Below are positions 45,255 to 52,426 of a stretch of DNA of 64,000 bases, piece after piece. This stretch comes from Hyphomonadaceae bacterium JAD_PAG50586_4. GTDB lineage: Bacteria; Pseudomonadota; Alphaproteobacteria; Caulobacterales; Aquidulcibacteraceae. The DNA is taken from positions 1,137,944-1,201,943 of the forward strand of contig CP096134.1 in NCBI GenBank assembly GCA_023242925.1, in the 5' to 3' direction. Within the stretch, counting starts at the first letter, position 1. Each line of letters begins with the position of its first letter. The position numbers and the translations under genes are program-made. Below the pieces are notes generated by a model. It saw only the letters and a list, made by a program, of their open reading frames with translations, was not told the origin of the DNA and ran no database searches.

Positions 45255-46040
45255 ATGCAGCAAGCCCAATCCTTCGGCGATCACCTCCGCACCTGGCGCC
45301 AGCGCCGGCGCATGAGCCAGCTCGATCTGGCCAGCGAAGCCGGCATTTCCACGCGGCATTTGAGCTTTGTCGAAACCGGCCGCGCCGCGCCCTCGCGTGA
45401 CATGGTGCTGCAATTGGCCGAGCATCTGGAGCTGCCGCTGCGCGAGCAGAATGCGCTGCTGGTGGCGGCCGGCTTTGCGCCGCGCTTTGGCGAGCGCAAG
45501 CTCGACGACCCCGATCTCGCCTCGGTGCGCGCGGCGATGGATTTGGTGTTGAAGGCGCATGAGCCCAATCCGGCGCTGGCGATCGATCGCTGCTGGAATT
45601 TGGTCGCCGCCAATGGCGCTGCGCTGAAATTGATGGGGGCTATTGCGCCCGCGCTGCTTGCGCCGCCGGCTAATATGCTGCGTGTGAGCTTGCATCCCGA
45701 TGGCCTGGCCTCGCGCATCCTCAATCTTGGCGAATGGCGGTCGCATATTTTTGCGCGACTGGAGCGGCAGATCGATGTCACGGGCGATCCGGGGCTGACG
45801 GATTTGCTGGCTGAGTTGCGGAGCTATCCCAGCAGCGGGCCATACGCGCCGCCGCTGCGCGAGGCAGCGCCAGTGATCACGCCGCTGAAGCTCCAGACCG
45901 AAGCCGGCGTGCTCTCTATGTTTGGGGTGACGACCCTGTTCGGCATGCCTCAGGACGTGACCCTCGATGAACTGGCGATCGAGACGTTCTTTCCAGCCGA
46001 TGCGGCGAGCGCCGACATCTTGGCGCGACGAGCAGGCTGA
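45255..46040 (+). CDS. XRE-family regulator with MmyB-like ligand domain
   Basis: 261 residues. HTH in the first 65 residues: FGDHLRTWRQRRRMSQLDLASEAGISTRHLSFVETGRAAPSRDMV. The C-terminal domain with EPNPALAIDRCWNLVAANGAALKLMG, PANMLRVSLHPDGLASRILNL and LSMFGVTTLFGMPQDVTLDELAIETFFPAD is the MmyB-like transcription-regulator ligand-binding domain (fatty-acid-like pocket in relatives). Probably regulates the divergent membrane gene. Confidence 0.88.
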   Translation: MQQAQSFGDHLRTWRQRRRMSQLDLASEAGISTRHLSFVETGRAAPSRDMVLQLAEHLELPLREQNALLVAAGFAPRFGERKLDDPDLASVRAAMDLVLKAHEPNPALAIDRCWNLVAANGAALKLMGAIAPALLAPPANMLRVSLHPDGLASRILNLGEWRSHIFARLERQIDVTGDPGLTDLLAELRSYPSSGPYAPPLREAAPVITPLKLQTEAGVLSMFGVTTLFGMPQDVTLDELAIETFFPADAASADILARRAG

Positions 46041-46128
46041 GCCGGAACGGAAGGCGCGCGCGCGGGTTCATTCGCTTGTCACGCGAGTTTCTTAACGTGG
46101 CGCCTCATCGAGTTTCGGGACGAATATC

Positions 46129-46563
46129 ATGCCGGACGTTGCGTTCGTGTGCGTGCGCAGGGATTTGTGGCGCGCGGAAGCGTTGGCCGCGATCTTTGAC
46201 CGCAAAGGCTTTTCCATCGGTGACGCGACAATGAGCGACGCGGTGCTGAAGAGCGCAGGCGCAATTGTGGTCATGTGGTCGGAACAGGCCTCGGAATCGC
46301 CCGCCTTCGTGACGGCTATGGAGCGCGTGCAGCAGGCCGGTAATGCGGTGATCGCGTCTTCGATGGAATTGCAGCGCAGTGCGTTAGGCGAAGGCACGTT
46401 CGATATTTCCGCCTGGGATGGCAGTGCGCGTGATCCGGTGCTCGCCGAACTGGTCGCCACGGTCACCGCGATGGTGACGGCCAAGCGGCCAGTCGGGCCG
46501 GTGCTCGCACACCAGCGCGCCATGCGAGCCCAGCAACAAGCGCAATTCGCTGAGGCGGGCTGA
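46129..46563 (+). CDS. Hypothetical protein with TIR-like/Rossmann character
   Basis: 144 residues. DVAFVCVRRDLWRAEALAAIFDRKGFSIGD then KSAGAIVVMWSEQASESPAFVTAMERV looks like the first strands and the strand-then-Ser region of TIR domains, but without a clear catalytic Glu. Coiled end HQRAMRAQQQAQFAEAG. Family assignment is tentative. Alone on its strand between the XRE gene and nrdA. Confidence 0.55.
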   Translation: MPDVAFVCVRRDLWRAEALAAIFDRKGFSIGDATMSDAVLKSAGAIVVMWSEQASESPAFVTAMERVQQAGNAVIASSMELQRSALGEGTFDISAWDGSARDPVLAELVATVTAMVTAKRPVGPVLAHQRAMRAQQQAQFAEAG

Positions 46564-46625
46564 GAAGTCTAGGGATTGTCGCTCTCGACTTTCCGGGTTT
46601 TCTCCACGCCGCGTAGCAAAGAAAA

Positions 46626-46649
46626 GGCGCGGAGGTTGCCCTCCGCGCC
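46626..46649 (-). terminator. Terminator of nrdA
   Basis: Perfect 10-bp stem GGCGCGGAGG / CCTCCGCGCC with loop TTGC, followed on the minus strand by TTTTCTTT. 31 bases beyond the nrdA stop. Confidence 0.85.
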
Positions 46650-46680
46650 AGAACTTCCAACCCAAATCTAAACGAGCGGC

Positions 46681-48555
46681 CTATTGGCAGGCTAGGCATT
46701 CCTCGTAATCGGTGCGCTCCGACGTCATCAGCGGCGCGTCGACGATGTCGGCCTTGTTGTCCTCGCCGGCGAAGCCCGCGCGTTGCACCGACTTGGAGCG
46801 GCAATAATACAAGCTCTTCACGCCGCGCTCCCACGCCATCCAGTGGAGCATGTGCAGATCCCACTTATCGACATCGCCCGGGATGAAGATGTTGAGCGAT
46901 TGCGCCTGGCAAATCAGTGGCGTGCGATCGGCGGCGAGTTCGATGATCCAGCGTTGATCGATTTCGAACGCCGTCTTGAAGATGTCCTTCTCATCGTCGC
47001 TCAAGCAATCGAGATGCTGCACCGAGCCTTCGTTCTTCAGAATCGACGACCAGACCGCCTCGGTGTTCTTGCCTTTCTCTTCGAGCAATTGCTCGAGATA
47101 GGGGTTCTTCACCGCAAACGAGCCCGAGAGCGTCTTGTGCGTGTAGATGTTGGCCGGGATCGGCTCGATGCCGGCCGACGTGCCGCCGCAAATGATCGAG
47201 ATCGACGCCGTCGGCGCAATCGCGAGCTTGTGTGAAAAGCGCGCCATCACATTGTTCTCCGCCGCGTCCGGGCAGGGGCCGCGCTCTTGGGCGAGCTTTA
47301 CCGATGCAGCGTCGGCGCCGCGACGAATGTGGCGGAAGATCTTGTTGTTCCAGACCTTCGCCATCGCCGATTCCATCGACACGTGCTGCTTTTGCAGGAA
47401 CGAGTGGAAGCCCATCAGGCCCAAGCCCACGGACCGTTCGCGCATGGCGGCGTAGATGGCGCGCTCCATTTCCGGCGGCGCGCGTTGGATGAAGTCTTCC
47501 AGCACGTTATCGAGGAAGCGGAAAATGTCTTCCATGAAGCCTTCTTCCTTCTCCCATTCGAGGAAGGTCTCAGCGTTCAAAGAAGAGAGGCAGCAGACGG
47601 CGGTGCGTTCGCGGCCATTATGATCCATGCCGGTGTGCAGCATGATCTCGGAGCAGAGATTCGATTGGCGCACCTTGAGGCCGAGCTTCTTTTGGTGGCT
47701 CGGCATCGCCTTGTTCACGGTGTCGGAGAAGACGATGTAGGGCTCGCCGGTTTGCAGGCGGAGCTCAAGAATCTTCTGCCAAAGCTTGCGTGCGTTCACG
47801 TGCTTCAGGATTTCGCCGTTCTTCGGGCTACGCAGACCGAACGGGAGATCGTCACGCACCGCGATCATGAATTCGTCGGTGATGTTGAGGCCGTGGTGGA
47901 GGTTGAGGCTCTTGCGGTTGAAATCGCCGGCCGGCTTCCGGATTTCGAGGAATTCCTCGATTTCAGGATGGTGCACGTCGAGATACACAGCCGCCGAACC
48001 ACGGCGCAGCGAACCTTGGCTGATCGCGAGCGTGAGTGAATCCATCACGCGCACGAACGGAATGATACCCGACGTTTGGCCGTTCTGACCGACCTTTTCG
48101 CCGATGGAACGAACGCCGCCCCAATAGGTGCCGATGCCGCCGCCATTGGAGGCGAGCCACACGTTCTCGTTCCATGTGTCCATGATGCCGTCGAGTGAAT
48201 CGCCGACAGCATTCAAGAAACAAGAAATCGGCAAGCCGCGCTCTGCGCCGCCGTTCGAGAGAACCGGCGTCGCCGGCATGAACCAGAGCTTGGAGATATA
48301 ATCGTAGATGCGCTGGGCGTGACCGATGTCGTCAGCGAACGCGGTGGCGACGCGCGCGAACATATCTTGATAGGACTCGCCGGCCAGCAAGTAGCGGTCG
48401 TTGAGAGTGGTCTTGCCGAATTCCGTCAGCAGTGCGTCGCGGCTCGGATCCGTAACGACCTTCTCCACAACCTTCAGCGGAAGGAGGGGCTTAGGTTTGC
48501 CGCGATGGACCTCGCCCATGCGGTGGACCCCCGCTTTTTCCGCTCTTGCCTGCAT
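46681..48555 (-). CDS. nrdA: Ribonucleoside-diphosphate reductase class I, alpha subunit
   Basis: Reduces ribonucleotides to deoxyribonucleotides. 624 residues with no N-terminal ATP-cone; the chain begins close to the catalytic barrel (PLKVVEKVVTDPSRD). MPATPVLSNGG, GLPISCFLNAVGDSLDGIMDT, QGSLRRGSAAVYLDVHHPEIEEFLEIRK, NLCSEIMLHTG and APTASISIICGGTSAGIEPIPANIY carry the active-site Cys, Asn and Glu; the C-terminal ECLACQ is the redox pair. No beta subunit lies in the window. Two NrdR-box-like sites sit 50-100 bases upstream. Confidence 0.95.
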   Translation of the reverse strand: MQARAEKAGVHRMGEVHRGKPKPLLPLKVVEKVVTDPSRDALLTEFGKTTLNDRYLLAGESYQDMFARVATAFADDIGHAQRIYDYISKLWFMPATPVLSNGGAERGLPISCFLNAVGDSLDGIMDTWNENVWLASNGGGIGTYWGGVRSIGEKVGQNGQTSGIIPFVRVMDSLTLAISQGSLRRGSAAVYLDVHHPEIEEFLEIRKPAGDFNRKSLNLHHGLNITDEFMIAVRDDLPFGLRSPKNGEILKHVNARKLWQKILELRLQTGEPYIVFSDTVNKAMPSHQKKLGLKVRQSNLCSEIMLHTGMDHNGRERTAVCCLSSLNAETFLEWEKEEGFMEDIFRFLDNVLEDFIQRAPPEMERAIYAAMRERSVGLGLMGFHSFLQKQHVSMESAMAKVWNNKIFRHIRRGADAASVKLAQERGPCPDAAENNVMARFSHKLAIAPTASISIICGGTSAGIEPIPANIYTHKTLSGSFAVKNPYLEQLLEEKGKNTEAVWSSILKNEGSVQHLDCLSDDEKDIFKTAFEIDQRWIIELAADRTPLICQAQSLNIFIPGDVDKWDLHMLHWMAWERGVKSLYYCRSKSVQRAGFAGEDNKADIVDAPLMTSERTDYEECLACQ

Positions 48556-48608
48556 ACGTCAGCCCCCAGTTTCAACTCGGTGTTAACCCGACTCGCTTCT
48601 GGCCCAAA

Positions 48609-48657
48609 CCACAATCCAATGTGTGCCCGAAGCGAACCGTACCGCTATATATAGTGA
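48609..48657 (-). promoter_or_regulatory. Tandem NrdR-box-like sites upstream of nrdA
   Basis: On the minus strand: TCACTATATATAGCGG (48657-48642) and ACACATTGGATTGTGG (48624-48609), against the NrdR consensus ACAC-TATATA-GTGT. Starts are 33 bases apart, about three helical turns, as NrdR pairs usually are. Rest of 48556-48838 shows no gene. Confidence 0.7.
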
Positions 48658-48838
48658 TGCCATCGGTTAATGCAGGGTCAATGGGGAAGGCCCTGCAGCG
48701 CCAATTTTTGCGTGTCGAATCTGTGAAGATTGGGCCGGACACGGTGAATGGCTCTTAACCATAAAGCGCCGATTCCAGGGGGCTGCAGCCCGTCTTTGCA
48801 CCCTTGCGCGCCAGTAATTTCGGGCGTTTTTGCCTCCC

Positions 48839-49723
48839 ATGAATGATGTGGGCGGGGGCGCGAAAGCGGTATTGGCTGCAGCCGGCGGGGCGACCCTGCT
48901 AGGGCTCTCGCCGATCTTCGTCCGGCTCTCTGAACTGGGCCCGCAGGCGACCAATTTCTGGAGATCTGCCTTGGCCCTCCCGATTCTAGCCGTGTGGGCC
49001 ACCTTATCTGGACGGGACCGGGCAGGAACGAGTCGCGAGATCAGTTGGCTATTGCTGGCGGGGCTCTTCTTCGGCGCTGAGGTCGGGCTCTGGGCGGCTG
49101 CGCTGGATTTCACCACCGTCACCAACGCGACGCTGTTTTCCAATATGACGCCGATCTTCGCGGCGGCGTTTGGCTGGGCGCTCTTTAAGGAGAGGCTGCA
49201 GCCGGGGATTTGGTGGGGCGGCGCGTTGGCGCTGCTCGGCGCGCTGACGCTCTCGATCGCGCGGGCCCGTGCTGGCGCTGGGCCGACGCCGGAGCTGGGC
49301 TGGTTGGGCGACAGCTTGGGACTGGTCTCGGCCGTTGGTTACGCCGCCTATCTTTTGATCGTTCGCTCACTCGCGACCCGCGTGTCGACTGGCGCTGTGA
49401 TGATGTGGGCGACGAGTGCGGCGTGTGTGTTTGCGCTTGGCGCGAGCTTTGTGATGGGCGAAAGCCTCTGGCCATCGACATGGCAAGCCTGGCTGCCGCT
49501 GATCGGTCTTGGACTGATTGTACAAGCTGCCGCGCAAGGCCTGATTGCCTACGGCGTCGGGCGTTTGCCGATCGTGGTGTCGACCATTCTGCTTTGGATG
49601 CAGCCGCTTTCAGCCGCCGTGTTGTCTTGGATTTTCTTCGGCGAAGCGCTTGGGCCGCTGGCGCTCTTTGGCGCGGGGCTTATTCTGTTCGGCGTGTTTG
49701 TGGTGCAGCGCGCGCGTCAGTGA
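48839..49723 (+). CDS. EamA-family (DMT superfamily) transporter
   Basis: 294 residues with ten hydrophobic segments in two EamA repeats: GATLLGLSPIFVRLSELGPQATNFWRSALALPIL in the first, SLGLVSAVGYAAYLLIVRSLATRVSTGAVMMW in the second, ending LGPLALFGAGLILFGVFVVQ. Moves metabolites or amino acids; substrate unknown. Start at ATG 48839; the TTG at 48830 is less likely. Its end overlaps lepB by seven bases. Confidence 0.88.
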   Translation: MNDVGGGAKAVLAAAGGATLLGLSPIFVRLSELGPQATNFWRSALALPILAVWATLSGRDRAGTSREISWLLLAGLFFGAEVGLWAAALDFTTVTNATLFSNMTPIFAAAFGWALFKERLQPGIWWGGALALLGALTLSIARARAGAGPTPELGWLGDSLGLVSAVGYAAYLLIVRSLATRVSTGAVMMWATSAACVFALGASFVMGESLWPSTWQAWLPLIGLGLIVQAAAQGLIAYGVGRLPIVVSTILLWMQPLSAAVLSWIFFGEALGPLALFGAGLILFGVFVVQRARQ

Positions 49724-50445
49724 TGCAATGGGCGCATCCAGCGCGGGATCGCGCTTGGATCATCGCCCAGATGCGTCGCGTACACGATTTCAGCGCGACC
49801 GATTAGGTTTTCGACCGGCACCGCGCCCATGCCGTCCCAGCGGCTGTCGAGAGAATTGTCGCGATTGTCGCCCATGAAGAAGAGATAGCCTTCCGGCACC
49901 GTATAGGGGCCGAAAGTGTCGAGTGGGGCGTGGTTGCTGAGATTGTGCGTGGCGTGACGCAAGCCGTCGGGCAATTGCTCCTCGTAACGCTGCGCGGTTT
50001 CTGCGCCGCGCTCGAATGCGGTGCGGGTGATGAGTTGGCGCGGCGAAGTTTCGACCGCCGCGCCATTGATGATGAGACCGCCGTCGCGCACTTGGATCAC
50101 GTCGCCCGGCAAGCCGATGGCGCGCTTGATCATGGTCTCACCCGTCACCGGATGAATGAACACCACGACGTCGCCTCGGCGCGGCAGATGGCCGAACAAG
50201 CGTTCGGTGCTCGCCGGCAGCAGTGACGCGGCGTTGAAGGGCAGCGAGTGGCGGCTGAACCCGTACGCGAATTTGGAAACCGCCACGCGATCGCCGACCT
50301 CGATGTGCGGCACCATGCTTTCCGACGGGATGCGATAATTGGCGAAGGCCACAGTGGTGAAGGCGGTATAGGCCACGAAGGCCGCGCCGATGGTTTTTGC
50401 CCAATCCCAGACTTGCGCGCGCAGGCTTTGATCATCGGCTGACAT
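49717..50445 (-). CDS. lepB: Signal peptidase I
   Basis: Cuts signal peptides from exported proteins at the outer face of the inner membrane. 242 residues: one N-terminal helix (KTIGAAFVAYTAFTTVAFANY), YRIPSESMVPHIEVGDRVAVSKFAYG with the catalytic Ser, GETMIKRAIGLPGDVIQV with the catalytic Lys, and GYLFFMGDNRDNSLDSR. The family is often two-pass; this is the one-helix alphaproteobacterial form. Start at 50445 follows GGGGAA. An extra lepB may exist elsewhere. Confidence 0.95.
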   Translation of the reverse strand: MSADDQSLRAQVWDWAKTIGAAFVAYTAFTTVAFANYRIPSESMVPHIEVGDRVAVSKFAYGFSRHSLPFNAASLLPASTERLFGHLPRRGDVVVFIHPVTGETMIKRAIGLPGDVIQVRDGGLIINGAAVETSPRQLITRTAFERGAETAQRYEEQLPDGLRHATHNLSNHAPLDTFGPYTVPEGYLFFMGDNRDNSLDSRWDGMGAVPVENLIGRAEIVYATHLGDDPSAIPRWMRPLHH

Positions 50446-50521
50446 TGTTCTTCCCCTGGATTGAGGCTGCGAACTCGGTATGTATCCGTCAAGCGCCGAA
50501 CGGCGAGCCGAGGGGCATTTG

Positions 50522-51169
50522 ATGACGAATGCATTCGCCGCGATTCTGGGCGGTTTGAAGGACGTAATCTTTGGGCGGCTGACTTTGCTGGCGCTGCTCA
50601 ATCTTGTCGTGGCGTTGACGCTGACGATTGGCGCCGCGACCGCCATCATCCGCTTCGTCATCCCCATGATCCCGGATGGCGCGGGCTGGTTGGGCTATCT
50701 TTCTACCGCGGGCGAAGTGGCGGCGAGCATCGCCATCGCGGTGCTGGCGATCGCTCTCTCGCCGGCGATCTCAATGATTGTCGGCGGCGTGCTGTTCGAT
50801 GTCGCCGCGGAGCGCGTGGAAAAGAAGCTCGGCATCACCGGGACGCAGGGCGTGCCGTTGCATCAGGGCCTGCTCAACGGCCTGCGCATTGGCATCCCGG
50901 CCTTGATCGTGAACTTGATCGTTCTACCGCTTTATTTGATCCCGGTGGTGAACGCGCTGGTGTTCTACGGGCTCAACGGCTTCCTGATGGGCCGCGAATA
51001 CGCGACGCAAACAGCTGTGCGGCGCATGGCGTTTGGGGACGCGGTGGCGCTGCGCAAGCGCAAGGGCTTGGCCGTGTTTGTGATCGGGCTTGCGTGTTCG
51101 TTCGTGCCATTCTTCGCGCCGCTCGTGGGCGCAAGTGCTATGACGCGGTTCGTCAATTCGGCGCGCTAG
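50522..51169 (+). CDS. EI24-domain membrane protein (CysZ-like)
   Basis: 215 residues from ATG 50522 after GAGGGG. About four to five helices with SPAISMIVGGVLFDVAAERVEKKLG and NGLRIGIPALIVNLIVLPLYLIP, typical of the EI24/CysZ fold; LNGFLMGREYATQTAVRRM near the C-terminus is the family's conserved stretch. CysZ imports sulphate, but alphaproteobacterial members are uncharacterised. Stop interlocks with the GNAT gene (CTAG). Confidence 0.85.
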   Translation: MTNAFAAILGGLKDVIFGRLTLLALLNLVVALTLTIGAATAIIRFVIPMIPDGAGWLGYLSTAGEVAASIAIAVLAIALSPAISMIVGGVLFDVAAERVEKKLGITGTQGVPLHQGLLNGLRIGIPALIVNLIVLPLYLIPVVNALVFYGLNGFLMGREYATQTAVRRMAFGDAVALRKRKGLAVFVIGLACSFVPFFAPLVGASAMTRFVNSAR

Positions 51170-51888
51170 AGCTTGATCCAATAATGATAGGCGTACGCGC
51201 GGGCGAAGCCTTCGTTGGCGTAAAGCGCGAGTGCGGGTGCGTTTGAGGCTTCCACTTGCAGATAGGCGGTTGTCGCGCCGTGGTCTTTGCCCCAAGCGCA
51301 GAGTGCGCGGACGATGTCGAGGGCGTAGCCTTGGCGACGTGCGCTTGGCACGGTGCGCATGAGATAAAGACCAACGAGATAATCTGTGAGGCGGCCCAGG
51401 CCGACAGCGGCGTTGTCGGCGACGGCGAAGGCGGAGCCTTCCTGCGTGCGCAGGACGATGTCCTGCCGCTCGGCGAAATCCTCTGGCGAGGGCGCGGCGG
51501 CGCGCATCGGCGACCAGAACGCGTCGCTGGGTGCGTCGCTGATGGCGATGCTGCGCGACGGTGCTTCGAGGGCGTCGAGCGCGCGCGTCATTGCGAGCGT
51601 TTGCATCTGAGGTGTGTAACCACGCGCTGCAAGCGCAATCGGGAGTTCGCTGGGATGGATGGCCCCATCGGCCAGCTTGAAGGCGGGCGCGATATTGTGT
51701 GCGGCGGCCCAAGCTTCGGCGGTGTGGAGAGTCGCTTCCACGTCAACCCCGCGCCATTCCAGCGGCCATGTGGAATTGACGCGCCAGGATTTGCCGTCGG
51801 TGGCGAACAGGCGCCAGCCATCGATCTCGTGCGCGTCACGCGCGGGCCAGGCCGCGATGCAGGCGCGTTCCAGATCGGCGACGTTCAT
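51166..51888 (-). CDS. GNAT-family N-acetyltransferase
   Basis: 240 residues. N-terminal part MNVADLERACIAAWPARDAHEIDGWRLFA is a known lead domain of a GNAT subgroup, and the C-terminal GNAT domain has YLMRTVPSARRQGYALDIVRALCAWGK and LQVEASNAPALALYANEGFARAYAYHYW. Substrate unknown. It is the last gene of the Ecm operon and its ATG probably overlaps the previous stop as ATGA. Confidence 0.85.
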   Translation of the reverse strand: MNVADLERACIAAWPARDAHEIDGWRLFATDGKSWRVNSTWPLEWRGVDVEATLHTAEAWAAAHNIAPAFKLADGAIHPSELPIALAARGYTPQMQTLAMTRALDALEAPSRSIAISDAPSDAFWSPMRAAAPSPEDFAERQDIVLRTQEGSAFAVADNAAVGLGRLTDYLVGLYLMRTVPSARRQGYALDIVRALCAWGKDHGATTAYLQVEASNAPALALYANEGFARAYAYHYWIKL

Positions 51889-52426
51889 GCCGCGCGTTTT
51901 TCGGGCCGCTAGCGATGATCGCGACAAGACCAGCGCCGCCGCGCGTCGTCATTTTGGCGCTGACGTTCTCGAAAAGCTCTTCGGCGTTCTTGCCCGCAGC
52001 GCGCGCGATGCTGCGCCGCTGGCTCGCGCTCGGCGGCTCATAGACTTGCACGAACGTGCTGCGCTTTGAGACGATGCGGCGGATATCCGTTTTGATGTCG
52101 TAAGCATCGGTCCAGAACAGATTTACGTTCACGGCGAGTACGCGATCGAAGAGAGCCGGCTCACGATCGAGCACGTTGAGCGGCGCTTCGATGAAGATGC
52201 TGCGGCCCGCTTTGGTGTAGGCGGCGTTGCGTGCGATCGCGGCCTTGATCGCGGCCGGCGATTTGTCGAGGCCCATGTAGGAGCCGCGGCCGAGTAGCGG
52301 GCAGATGCGTTGGGCGGCGATGCCGCTGCCGCAGCCGATCTCGAAGATATTGTGCTTCGGCTCGATTTCCATGAGCTCGATCGCCCATTTTATGCGCGCC
52401 GGCGCAACCGCTTGAATTTTACGCAC
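51836..52426 (-). CDS. Class I SAM-dependent methyltransferase, probably overextended by an indel
   Basis: Rossmann methyltransferase: KWAIELMEIEPKHNIFEIGCGSGIAAQRI (SAM loop), SYMGLDKSPAAIKAAIARN and FDRVLAVNVNLFWTD. As written it ends at 51836, overlapping the GNAT start by 53 bases with an implausible Arg-rich tail. One more A in the five-A run (TTTTT at 51897-51901 on the plus strand) gives GPKKRAA and a stop at 51885 that forms ATGA with the GNAT start. Its start overlaps ecm by eight bases. Substrate unknown. Confidence 0.8.
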   Translation of the reverse strand: MRKIQAVAPARIKWAIELMEIEPKHNIFEIGCGSGIAAQRICPLLGRGSYMGLDKSPAAIKAAIARNAAYTKAGRSIFIEAPLNVLDREPALFDRVLAVNVNLFWTDAYDIKTDIRRIVSKRSTFVQVYEPPSASQRRSIARAAGKNAEELFENVSAKMTTRGGAGLVAIIASGPKNARHERRRSGTRLHRGLARA

